Shown one piece after another: positions 11,949 through 22,421 of a stretch of 64,000 nt of DNA. This stretch comes from Schizophyllum amplum (lineage: Eukaryota; Basidiomycota; Agaricomycetes; Agaricales; Schizophyllaceae). The position numbers and the translations under genes are program-made. The DNA lies in NCBI GenBank assembly GCA_007026445.1, contig VDMD01000004.1, forward strand, positions 1,550,001-1,614,000, given 5' to 3'. Each line of letters opens with the position of its first letter. Within the stretch, counting starts at the first letter, position 1. The notes below the pieces were generated by a model, which saw nothing but the letters and a program-made list of their open reading frames with translations, was not told the origin of the DNA and ran no database searches.

Positions 11949-12887
11949 GAGTCTACTCGGGTGCTCGGAACTTCGAGTTCCGAGGGTATGCGAGTTCCGA
12001 GGGTCACAGGCCGTCACAAAGCCATAACGCGTGACATTTTCGAGGACGATGCGCGACGCGCGTTGACGCCAGGTCGATACCGATATTCATGGGTTCTGGC
12101 CTGCGTTCGGCGATGCTGGCTGCATCCTGGTCTGCCAGATTGTTATTGGCTGTCCGTAAGGCCGTAGCTGGGCGCTGAGCACCAGGACATCGTATGTAGT
12201 GCGCTGAGTCCGATGATCGATCAACATGTAAATTTTTCTGCCTGCCGAACGTGCTCCCTGCACCATTTGCGACGACCGCAGAGTGCTCGCTTGGGACCCC
12301 GTTATGCAGGCTGAGCGCTGAGCGCTGAGCAGCGTAAGAAGACCGGCTGTGAACGATTCAACGAGGCAGCTGCACGCTTGCGGCAAATGCCGATGTCGAT
12401 CATCATCATGTGGCGCGCGACTTCCACCCTTGCGGCTTTCACAGCGCGTCTACGAGTCGGCCCATATGTCTACAAAGCTGTATATAGAAAGCAATAGACA
12501 TGGTATATATATGACTGCATCAGTCAGCCAAAAAGACGAAGAACTGAGTCTGGGCGTCCTGCAGACGCATCAAATTACGAGGGAGAATTCTCACAAAACA
12601 GAGCCTCTCGCATTTTCATGATAGCCCAATGGGCTGCTACATTACTTGAAATCAACCGACTGCTCTGAACAGCCGCGACGACCCCCACTGCCAGCGGCGC
12701 GTCGTCTCAACGTCGACTCGCGTCGACCGCTGTCGAGCGTGATCCTGCGTGATCTGAGCGTGATGAACATCGCCAGCTGCGTGACGAAGCTCGAAGTTCC
12801 GAGCAGTCTCGCAATCTTCCTCTCTGAACATTTTTGGCAGGAGTTCCGAGCTCGGAACTCAAAAGTTCCGACCACCCGAGTAGACTC
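11949..12887. mobile_element. MITE-like non-autonomous DNA transposon, TAA target duplication
   Basis: A 939 bp element with terminal inverted repeats of about 35 bp. The left end is GAGTCTACTCGGGTGCTCGG and the right end, read inward on the other strand, is GAGTCTACTCGGGTGGTCGG; the match continues to GAGTTCCGAG with one mismatch and one small indel. It is flanked by TAA on both sides (11946-11948 and 12888-12890), a 3-bp duplication of the TWA type seen with PIF/Harbinger elements. The subterminal parts contain further CTCGGAACT/AGTTCCGAG inverted pairs that can form nested hairpins. No transposase frame is visible, so it would depend on an enzyme in trans. The family assignment rests only on the target duplication. 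Confidence 0.8.
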
Positions 12888-13367
12888 TAAGGAACATCCG
12901 TGCCTGCGACGTTTTGACTCTGCTCAAAAGGACGGCCGCAGCAAATACCTGTGTTGCACAGATGATCTCGCTACAAAATGGGCTATCGTTCTCCGACTTA
13001 GCGCGTCCCGCGAGCGGCCTGGCCTTACTTCCGCGGCATTTTGAACACGTAGACCGTGTAGCAAGGCACGGCCAGTCTCACACACACTCTCTGCCAGCGC
13101 TAACGCTCACTTCATCGCTCAGCGCCTTTGACCGTTATTGACGTTCGTCAGCGTTCGTCGGGCTCTATTGAGCTTATGCCCATTCAGCTCGAATGGGACA
13201 TTTGATATGTCCCCGCAAGGTCATCATAGGTCATCACGCCGTTGCCTTCACGTTGCCCATCCCATCAAGCTTAATCAGGCCACCGACGACTTGCGCATTG
13301 ACGTCTGCTTCTTGGTACAAACATTCTCCGCTTCTTGTGTCTTGCCATCTCGCATCTTGCGCGCACG
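12888..13367. other. Intergenic region between MITE and next gene
   Basis: 480 bp upstream of the Ser/Pro-rich gene. No coding signal that I can support; it presumably includes that gene's promoter. Confidence 0.35.
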
Positions 13368-14646
13368 ATGCCCACCAAGACTGAAGAACGCTCTCGCCGA
13401 GGGCCGCTCTTGGCTCTGTTCACCTCTTGGGTGACCCTCTCGAAGAGTTCCCCGACCTCCGACTCCCCGACGAGGAAGTGCAAGACGGCTCACCACGGAC
13501 GGCCCCGGACTACATCCTCAGAGAAAGGCAGCCCGTCGAGCGGCTGGACGAATGGGAGAAGTCGCGCAGACTCCGGCAATGCTATGCCCGCTCGTGTGCC
13601 TCTCCCATCCCCCGCCAAGGCACCCGCGACAGTCGCTTCTCGGACTGGCCGTTCGGATAGAGGTACGTACCGCTTGTTCATTATTGGCGCGTCCCCCGCT
13701 TATCGCTGCCATAGGACATCTAGACGGCGCATTTCGTGGCCCAGATTCCAATGCTGCGACGTACGGCGCGTCCAGCGCACGGCGCCCACTACCGCCTATG
13801 CCGTCAGCGCTCAGCTCGACCACATTGGCCTATGGGATCCCTCGTGTTTCGCTGGACACCCGATCCGGAGCCAGCGAAGTGTGGCAAAATGATCTGGCGG
13901 CTTACCCTCCCAACCGGCCTCCACCTCCATCAGCAGCGATTCCGATCCACGCGCCGCGCCATGCAAAGTCGCAGTCCGACCTTGGCGCAGTGCACCAGCA
14001 GCAGAAGGCGGCATTTACTGCCCAGGACCCCAAATCCTCATACGTGCGCAGGGTGCCGGTGCCCCCACTGCCTCGCGAACTCGCTGCGCAGTTGCCCCCC
14101 ACCAACGTGAGGACCGAGAAGCCTATTGCTCTCTCTGTCCCTCGGCCGGGGTCTAGCAACGGGAGACAGAGCTCCAGCGGCGCAAGGCCTGGCTCCAGTA
14201 ACGGTAGGCAGAGCTCCAGTGGCGCGCGCCCTGGCTCCGCCGGCGGCAGCAGACCTGGCTCTGCAGGTAGAGATGGACCACGGCAGAATCTACCCATAGG
14301 TCCCTCCGCGACGTCACGCCCAAGGCCAGAGATGCGGCCAGAGATGTGGCACACAAGATCTCACTCGACTATTGGCGAGCAGGTCGAGGAGCTCCCACCC
14401 CTCCCTGTTGCTCAGCGCGTCATGCCAGTGCCACCTCAATACCTAGACCACCAGGATCATCAACGCCCGCGCACGAGCTCGCGTGCTGCAGAGGCCCCGA
14501 GCAAGTCCTCCCGTCCGAAGCGGAGGCACCTCGCCGTTCGTCCCGCCACGGCTGACGACACCTCCCGCAAAAAGCGCAGCACGCGCGGCGAGTGGAATCT
14601 CGACGACATCGAGGAGGTCCGGCGCAGACTGCGCGAGTTACGCTGA
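13368..14646 (+). CDS. Unknown Ser/Pro/Arg-rich disordered protein
   Basis: Two exons. The first starts MPTKTEERSRRGPLLALFTS at 13368 and is Ser/Thr/Arg-rich; its intron (gtacgt...catag, about 13662-13713) joins it in phase to GHLDGAFRGPDSNAATYG. The rest is low-complexity, with polyproline-rich stretches (PPNRPPPPSAAIP; VPVPPLPREL), a duplicated unit RPGSSNGRQSSSGA near 14150-14230 and a charged helical C-terminus (EWNLDDIEEVRRRLRELR) before the stop at 14644-14646. No catalytic domain is visible. The PxxP stretches could be SH3 ligands. Function unknown. Tail-to-tail with the NIPA gene, 136 bp apart. Confidence 0.65.
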
Positions 14647-14782
14647 TTCATGGACAGACTTGTACGATTGATTATAGCCTGATCGGACTAGTAGGAGTAG
14701 ACTAGATACATGCGTTATGTGCCATTGGGTATGACATGTCCTCCAGATGTACATACGTAGACCAGAAATTTACACGATTAAA

Positions 14783-17132
14783 CTATCGCTTGAACAGCTT
14801 GCCGAACCACGAGCCGTCACTGTCCTTGCTGGCACCACCTGGGCCCTCGTCACCGCTCCGCCCCTTTCCTTTGTTCAGCCGATCCGTCGAGTCTTCGGTG
14901 TCGCTGACTGCAGCATCGGGTGCAGACGCTTGCACATCCGTCCCCGGCACCGGGAGTTCATCCAGCTGCCCCTGCACATCACCCTCGCTGACAGTCCGCC
15001 GTCTGCGCCCCTCGCCGGGGCCGGTAACGTCAGTCGAATGTCCCATGCTGATACTGTGGCTCATCGCGCCAATCGCATCCCCATGTTCCGTCTGCCGTCG
15101 CTTTCGGTGACCGATATGCGAGGACCGCTCGTGAACGTTGTCCGTGGGCACGAGGGAGAAGCCGGGGCTCATGGCGGATAGACCGATTGAGAAGCCACTG
15201 ATGCCAGGCATCATGGGCGGTGGGGATAGTGTACGGCTGTGCGAGCTATGTGAGGATACGCGGGTCTCGCGAGATGGTCTGAATGATGGGCTGCCAAGAC
15301 CACCGTAGTCGAGGGAAGGACGATGCCTCGAGCGACTAGGCCGCTCTACGGGGGGTGACATGGGTGTGGGCGAGATACCGCCATGCGCAGATGAGTGCTG
15401 TGGAGCAGAGGGAGGCGGCGCATTCGAGAAGCTGGTCCTCGGTGGGCGCGGTGGGATGGACAGTCTGAGGTTGTGAGAACGGAGGGTAGACGGTCCCGTG
15501 CTGGAGGTGGATCCTCTCCTTTCCCCCTCGCCTGTGTCGGGCTCGCCTGGGATAGATGTATCCACCAGCTGGTCCGGGCTCGCTGTCTCTTGCAAGCGCA
15601 TGCTATCCCTTGCATCCTGCCCATGTTCGATATCGTCATCGAGGTTTATGAGCGGCTCTTCGTCATCGCTCTCGGAGCCACTCCAGATCTCATCGTCGGC
15701 ACCTTTGTCCGCGGACTGTATGCTGACGACCCATACGCCGCCTAACAGGATGACCATCCCGACGGCAACCAGCACCAGGTGCCACGGCGCAATGAGAGCG
15801 AACTGGTCATAGTAGACAAGGCCGTTCACGATTGAAGACAGGTTGTAGAAGCAGAAAGCCGCTGCGACTTATGTTTAGTAGGAGATCAGAAGAGCTGATC
15901 CAGAGACACGTACATGGGCACACGAGTGTCGGATCGGCAAGGATGAGGGCTTTATGCAGATACCATAGTTGTAGGAGCGCGAAAATACCAAGTGCAAGAA
16001 CCAAGATCCAGGCTTCCCAGCGCCAGAACTGATTGTCGCCTTGAATGGTGAGCATGAGCAGTTCGACGCCGCTCTTTGCGAAGAGCAAGCACATTCCAGA
16101 CAGAATGCCAGAGATAGAGGCATACGAGATGGCAAGGAAAACACGCAAGCGACGCGTTTTCTTGTCCAGTTCGATGGAGTGGCGAGAGGAGACCGACTCA
16201 GCATACGATGATGCAGACGACGATTTGGGGTCTAACAGAGCGGTGCGCTCGTCTGCAGCCTCGTGGGCGACATTAACAGTGAGCCCGGTCGTGAGCGCAG
16301 TGGGTGGGGGGTTCTCTGGGTCCGCGGGGATGGGCGGGGCATTCGCGGCTTCTTGCTTGAGTCGCCTTGAGACGGTAAACTCCACGATGTGCGTCTGAGT
16401 TCATAGTCAGGTAGAGCCCATGCAAGTAAGTTTGTATGTATGACGCACCAGCACAAGGCAGATGGCGACGGCGACACCCAAGACGCTAAAGTAGGCGACG
16501 AAGCCCGGCCGCCTGAACAGCTCCAACAGGTCCTCGAGTGACCGCGTTTGTTCCGGTACGATGCCGAATATCGCGATGAGGACTGCGCCTCCCGCGATGA
16601 GTATTGTCCCCAAGACCATCCATGGAGAGAATACGTCGCCTAGGATGAGTCTTGCAAAAAAGGCGTTCCAAAGGAGTGAGACAGCGCCGAGGGGGGCGAG
16701 GATGACGACAGGGAGCGACGCAATTTGTACAAGAGAGCCGAGAATGTTGGAGGATATGAAGATGAGGAAGCCCACGAGCCAGAGTCTGTGTATGTCTCAG
16801 TAGGTGCTAGAGGTCGAGTGGTGGGCGACTCACGGTCTCCGGTGCTCGACCTTGCGTTCGCCTTCTGGCAAGCCTTCGTTGACGACATGACTCTTCCGCT
16901 GTATGGTGAGACCAAGCGACTGTACAAATGACGCTAAAAGTCCGATGAATATGCCGAGGGGAATAGATATGTGTGCATCGGCGGTGGTGTACGAATCATC
17001 GCTGGCGGAGAGGTGGCTCATGACATTCGAATGTTTGGTATCACTAACAGTGAAGATAGCAGAATCGGCGAAGAGATTGGACGTGGCGCTGGTAAAGGCG
17101 GACTGCGCAGCAGAATAGACGCCCGGGCTCAT
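14783..17132 (-). CDS. NIPA-type magnesium transporter (DUF803 family)
   Basis: Multi-span membrane protein of the drug/metabolite transporter superfamily. Exons give a Ser/Thr-rich N-terminus (MSPGVYSAAQSAFTSATSN; ATG 17130-17132), then membrane segments IPLGIFIGLLASFVQSLGL, LIFISSNILGSLVQIASL, VVILAPLGAVSLLWNAFF, MVLGTILIAGGAVLIAIFG and FSVLGVAVAICLVLV. After a polar loop of about 90 residues come FLAISYASISGILSGMCLLF, WILVLALGIFALLQLWYL and WHLVLVAVGMVILLGGVWVV. ASISGILSG and the APLGAVSLLWNA block are family signatures. The long cytosolic tail is Ser/Pro-rich and ends GSWFGKLFKR at 14783. Characterised animal NIPA proteins carry Mg2+; the fungal substrate is inferred. Roughly nine spans. 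Confidence 0.9.
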
Positions 17133-17416
17133 GTCGGCATTGGTGGTTGTAGTTCGACAGCCGACTGCACCTCAACAGGCTGCACGCGATTGACTAGCAC
17201 GTGTCTAACACGCATCATCAGTGATCACCATGGCCCCGAACGAGACGAAACCACTCGAACATTATTAACGTTGCTACACTTCATATGCATTCCTAATTTA
17301 CAGTACAGTACAAGTACATAGCCAATTGCTTGAAGTTGTAATGCCCAATAATTTACAGTAGTTCGTGCAGGTCCTTAGCCGGGCTTCATGCAATGCCCTT
17401 GCTTCGTCAGTAACAT

Positions 17417-17980
17417 CTAGTCCATCTCCTCAATCTCCAAGTCATCATCCCAGTCGTCCACATCCATCCCATCCGCGTCATAGTTGGTCGCCTGGTGGTT
17501 GGGCACGATGACGAGCCTGTTGTGCGGCCCGTCAAAGCGCACCTGCACCGCCTCGCCGTCGCGCACCTGCTCGGAGAGCAACATGACCGACAGCGGGTTG
17601 AGCAGCTCGCTTTGGATGGCGCGGTTGAGTGGCCGGGCACCGTACTGCGGCGAGTACCCGACGGACATGAGGTACTGCTTCGCGTCGTCGCTGATGTCGA
17701 GCTTCATCTTGCGGTCCGCAATGCGTTGCTCGACTTCCGCTATGCGCAGGTCGACGATCTTGAGGACGTGCTTGCGAGAGAGCGTGCGCTACAAGATCAG
17801 TCAGTATATAGGATAGACCAGACAAGTAAGAGGATACTCACGAAGATGACGATCTCGTCGATACGGTTGATGAACTCAGGAGGGAAGTGGCCCGAGATGG
17901 CGCCCATAACCAGCTCCCGCGCCGCGGCATTCACAGGACCCTCGGCCATGTCGTTGAGGTAGGCAGCGCCGAGGTTAGAC

Positions 17981-18013
<33 letters not shown>

Positions 18014-20485
18014 ACACGGCCCTGCCCGTCGGTCAAGCGCCCATCGTCGAGCACCTGCAAGAAGAGCGTGACGAACTCCCGACAGGCCTTCTCGATCTCG
18101 TCGATGAGGATGATGGAGTACGGCTTGCGGCGAATGTACTCAGTGAGCTGCCCTCCGGAGTCGTGGCCGACGTAGCCTGGCGGAGCACCGATGAGGCGGG
18201 AGATGGAGTGCTTCTCTGAGTACTCAGAGCCATCGACCCGAATCATAGCGTCCGTGGAGTCGAACAAAATTTGGGCGAGCTGAGAACATAGTCAGCAAAC
18301 TTTCTACCTAATGGTATGGCGCAAAAACTCACCGTCTTGGCCATCAGAGTCTTACCCGTCCCGCTAGGGCCGGCGAAGAGGAAGCTAGCAATGGGGCGGT
18401 TCTGGTTGGCCAGACCACTCCTTGACAGACGGATGGCGTTCGCGACAGCCTTGACCGCATCCGTCTGGCCAACAACCTCCTTCGCCAAAATGCGCTCCAT
18501 GCGGAGCAGCTTCTCCTTCTCGCTCGACATGAGACGGGTGACCGGGATGCTTGTCCAGCGGGCCACGATCTCTGCGATCTGCTCGGCAGTGACGACGTCG
18601 TGGCCCTGCCCCGCAGCAGCGTCCTCCTCAGCCTTCTTCGCCTCCAGAGCCTCAAGACGCTTCTGCAGGTCGGGGAGGGCGTAATACTTGATGTCGGAAG
18701 CAGTGGCAAGGTCGTATCTGGAAGTGACATTAGGCCCGCGCTCGCTTTTCACGTATGAGCCTCGACTCACCTTCTCTCCGCCTCCTCGACCTTCGCCTTC
18801 AACTCGTCAATACGACGGCGAACATTGTTGATTTCCTCTCCGCGCTTCTTCTCGTTCTCGAACTGTGCCTTCAGAGGCTGTAGCTGCTCGTCGACGTCGG
18901 CAATGGCTTTGCGTGCGGCCGTGAGGCGCTCCTTGCTCTCGGCATCCTTCTCACGCTCGAGAGCATGGATCTCAACTTCGAGTTCGAGCTTGCGGCGTTG
19001 AAGGAGATCGATGGCCTCCGGCTCCGTTTCTCGTGTGACGCGGACGCTATGGAACATGTCAGAAAAGCAATAGAAGCGCACAAAACGAAAGGATGCCTAC
19101 CTAGCACAGGCCTCGTCGACCAAGTCGATGGCAGCATCAGGCAGCCGTCGCGACGTGAGATAGCGGTGCGCAAGGGTCGCCGCGGATATCAAAGAACCGT
19201 CCATGATGCGAACACCGTGGTGAACCTCGTACTTCTCGCGAATACCACGAAGGATGTTGATGGTCTCCGAGACGCTGGGCTCGTTGACGATCACCTGCGC
19301 GAACCGGCGCTCGAGCGCCGCGTCGGTCTCGATGTACTTGCGGTACTCTGCGAGCGTTGTCGCTCCGATACAGCGCAGCTTGCCGCGAGCAAGGAGAGGC
19401 TTGAAGAGGTTGGCAGCATCCATGCCGCCGCCCTCGCCGCCGCGGCCGGCCATAATGAGGTGGAGTTCGTCGATGAAGAGGATGACGCCCTGGCCGCCCT
19501 CGTCCGCAGCCTTCTCGACTTCGTTGAGAACAGACTTGATGCGCTCCTCATACTCGCCCTTGTACTTCGCGCCAGCCATAAGCGCACCCATGTCCAGCGA
19601 CCATAGACGGGCAAAGAGACTGGCGGGGACATCGCGCTTGACGATACGTTGCGCGAGGCCTTCGGCGATGGAGGTCTTGCCGACACCAGGCTCACCGATG
19701 AGCACTGGGTTGTTCTTCGTCCTGAAAGTACGGTTAGATACAGTAGCGTCGCAGGACAGGAGACGACATACCTTCGGCAGAGAATCCGAATCACGCGACG
19801 AATCTCGTTGTCGCGCCCGATGACAGGGTCGATCTTGCCCTCCTCCGCGAGCGCAGTGAGGTCTACGGCGTACTTCTGGAGTGCGTCGAAGCCCTGTTCA
19901 GCCGTCTTCGAGTCAACGCGCCGATTACCGCGCGTCTGCTCGACGGCGGTCTTGACAGTAGCCTCGGTGAGACCGTTCTCCTTCAGGACCTGCGCGAACG
20001 ATGGATCCTTGATGAGGGCAAGGATGAGATGATCTTGCGCCATGTACGAGTCGTGCATGGTCTTCTGCAATGCCTGCGCTTCCCGGAGGACCTTGTGCGC
20101 AGCGGCGCTCATCGTCGTCTCATCGGGCGGTGGGCTTTGAGTGGGTAACCGCACGATCAGTTTTTGAACGGAGCGCTTGAAGGTGGTCTGGAGATGTTGT
20201 CAGAATAGGCGCCATGTACTGTGCGCGATGAGTACTCACAGGCTCCCCTCCCGCCTTCTCGATTATGGATGTGAATAGCGAGTGGCTGTTGCTGCCCTCG
20301 CCTGCGCCTTCATTCAGAAGGGCAAACGCGATATGTGCGGGATGAACTGCAATATGGGTCAGCGGCAGCCCGATGCGCAATAATACGGGAGACATACCTT
20401 GAGCGTTGGCATAGTCCTTGGCAAGCTGGATAGCCGCTGCCAAAGTCTCTGAGGTCTTGTCGGTGAAATCGAAGTTGGCAGTCAT
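17417..20485 (-). CDS. HSP104: Hsp104/ClpB AAA+ protein disaggregase
   Basis: Hexameric ATP-driven disaggregase that threads aggregated proteins through its pore and works with Hsp70/Hsp40. Start [20 protein letters not shown] (ATG 20483-20485). Clp-N repeats come first, then NBD1 with Walker [10 protein letters not shown] and Walker B ILFIDELH, and the pore-loop region [17 protein letters not shown]. The coiled middle domain (about 18770-19080, [18 protein letters not shown]) follows, then NBD2 with Walker [13 protein letters not shown], Walker [11 protein letters not shown] and [15 protein letters not shown]. The C-terminus is acidic, [13 protein letters not shown], so the last four residues EEMD resemble the EEVD tail by which Hsp70/Hsp90 bind TPR co-chaperones. 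Several introns; length about 900 residues, as expected. Confidence 0.96.
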
Positions 20486-20531
20486 GATGGTTCGTGAGTG
20501 AGTCTATGGCGGTTGTCTCGAACGCAGCCAG

Positions 20532-20695
20532 CTTTTATACAGCGTAGACGCGCGCCTGACGCGAACTTTCCCGACATTTCTTGAGTCGAGTTCGAGTGTT
20601 CTAGATGTGACGTCACAAAGGCACTACCACTCTCGGAACAACCGGGTCGGTGCCCCGAACATTCTCGCATCGCCGCGGTCCTCCGAGGAACGTTC
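20532..20695 (-). promoter_or_regulatory. HSP104 promoter: TATA box and heat-shock elements
   Basis: Reading the minus strand, GTATAAAAG at 20532-20540 is a good TATA box about 47 bp before the start codon. Three GAAnnTTC units, the minimal inverted heat-shock element for HSF, lie upstream at 20563-20570, 20657-20664 and 20688-20695. The last is followed by another GAA one base out of the ideal 5-bp register. This fits HSF-driven heat induction of HSP104, known in yeasts. Confidence 0.6.
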
Positions 20696-21267
20696 AGAAC
20701 GTCCTCGAGCAATTCACGAGATATCCGGAAGTGAAAGATGATGGAGGTGTCGACATGTGGTCAGACTTCGCAAACATGGACGTGCTCATGCACGCCTAGC
20801 GCGGCGTCGGAGTCTGCTTGACCAACATGGTAATAGTATTACTATGGCTTACATAGGAGGTCCGGACACAGGTGCAATGGAGACGAACGGTTTGTACGAG
20901 CCATGCGCAACTTTGGTGCGCCGCTGCTAGCTAGTCCGCGAGGATGCGTCCCGGTTGCTCAGGCATGTTGCGGGTACCATCATAGGAGCACGTTGAGAAG
21001 GGGGTCAACTTGAAGTATGCCGAACAGACCAATAAAACTCAAATGTGTAGGGCATCTGGACTGTCAAGCGAAAGAAAGGGATGCAAGGTGGCACAGAGGT
21101 TGCACAGACTCGTAAGGCTTCGGCCACTGTGTCGGCCAGGGATAGAACGACCTCGCATTCTTCAGGAAAGTGGGCCCACGCGTCGTATGGTGACGAAGTC
21201 ATGAAAGCGACCGTTGTGCAGAGAGTTATATTCCATGCAGAAAGTACGTTGATACATCTAGTCGAGT
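20696..21267. other. Intergenic region between HSP104 and NDUFS6
   Basis: Distal HSP104 upstream sequence and the NDUFS6 3' flank. No gene, repeat or tRNA that I can support. Confidence 0.4.
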
Positions 21268-21900
21268 TCAGTGGTGGTGATGGTGCGCAGGGTCCTGCTG
21301 GAAGCGGATGCCACTGCAGCAAGTTAGAAAGCTCTCGACCAGGAAATTTGCGAACGTACCAGTAGCTGAAAAGCGGAGGATATTTCGTCAACAGGAGCAC
21401 ATATATCATAACAAGATACACACCCGCATGCTCTCGGCCCAGGTTGATCCTTGAGGTCGATCAGAAAGGGAGGACGGCGAAGAGACGGGGGAGTACATAC
21501 AAGGTTGATGAAAATCTTCGGGTGACCAAGAGGACCCGAGCCTTCGACCAAGAGTCAGTATAACCTTGCGCTGACTATGAAGCATACCGCACGCACCACC
21601 ATCGCACACGGCCTTCCTACCCTCGACCAGCCTGATAGGCTCCTCCGCAATCATCTGCATAGCACTCGGGGGCGCAGGCTGGGTCTCCATGATCGCCTGC
21701 TCGAAGCGCGGGCTCGAGCCCGGCGCGGGGCGGGGAGCCTGGCTGGTAGTCCATGTGCCGACGAAATTCGGGGCCTGCGGCGGGTTCGAGGACGCCAGGC
21801 GCGCCTCCTGCGCAGGCGTCTTCGCCGGGGGCGCCGCCGACGAGTTCAGGCGCACGAGCAGCGACTTGGGAACGCGCGACAGCGCGCGGCGGGATAACAT
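21268..21900 (-). CDS. NDUFS6: NADH:ubiquinone oxidoreductase 13 kDa zinc subunit, mitochondrial
   Basis: Complex I accessory subunit that binds zinc at the Q-module/N-module interface. It starts MLSRRALSRVPKSLLVRLNS (ATG 21898-21900), an Arg/Ser-rich mitochondrial presequence, followed by a Pro/Ala linker, MQMIAEEPIRLVEGRKAV, and the zinc motif. Splicing gives CDGGSGPLGHPKIFINL, DQPGPRACGYCGIRFQQ and a natural His-rich end (DPAHHHH) with TGA at 21268-21270. The metal ligands are C-x8-H-x14-C-x2-C, exactly the family pattern. The second half of the CxxC is built from a 6-nt exon (21360-21365, CTACTG on the coding strand) between introns of 58 and 46 nt. Confidence 0.92.
21360..21365 (-). other. 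NDUFS6: 6-nt microexon of NDUFS6
   Basis: Coding-strand CTACTG, preceded by ttttcag and followed by gtacgt. Joining GCATGCGG + CTACTG + TGGCATC gives A-C-G-Y-C-G-I, which restores the conserved CxxC. Skipping it or reading through gives no CxxC. Confidence 0.8.
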
Positions 21901-22421
21901 CACGAATGTGGTTGGAGGAACGCTGTCTTGCCTTTCGCAGAAGCACGCTCCGGCGGCCGGGATCGTTTCCCGGCTCCCGGCGCCTTGGTTCCCACGGTTC
22001 AACTTTCGCTCTCTCTCGCTCACAGCCATAGATACTTGCAGTTTCCATGTCCGTGTGTCTTTATGTATCCTAAGTCCAGCTCCTGTACATGTCGGTAAGC
22101 TTAAAAATACATTTAGTCTGTCTACACCTACGCCCGCTCCCGACAGGACAGGAGCTTTCGACAACTAAAGCGAAGTAAAGTAGGGACAATGAAGAAGAAA
22201 AGAGCAGAAGGTATGCGACTAGGGATGCGAGCGCACAAGAACATCGTTACGAGTAACTTGGGCATTGACTCGATGCTACCACCGGGGTCCGAGGCAAAGA
22301 TGCAGTGCGATAAGAAACATTGAAATAAGGGAATGAGTGTGCGATGCCGAAGACAGAGTGAGAAAGCTAAAGGAGTGTGTGTATGTGCGAGGTCCCACGC
22401 AGTGACATAGGTCAACAGCAA
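21901..22421. other. NDUFS6 upstream / kinase 3' flank
   Basis: 521 bp between two minus-strand genes. No gene recognised. Confidence 0.35.
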
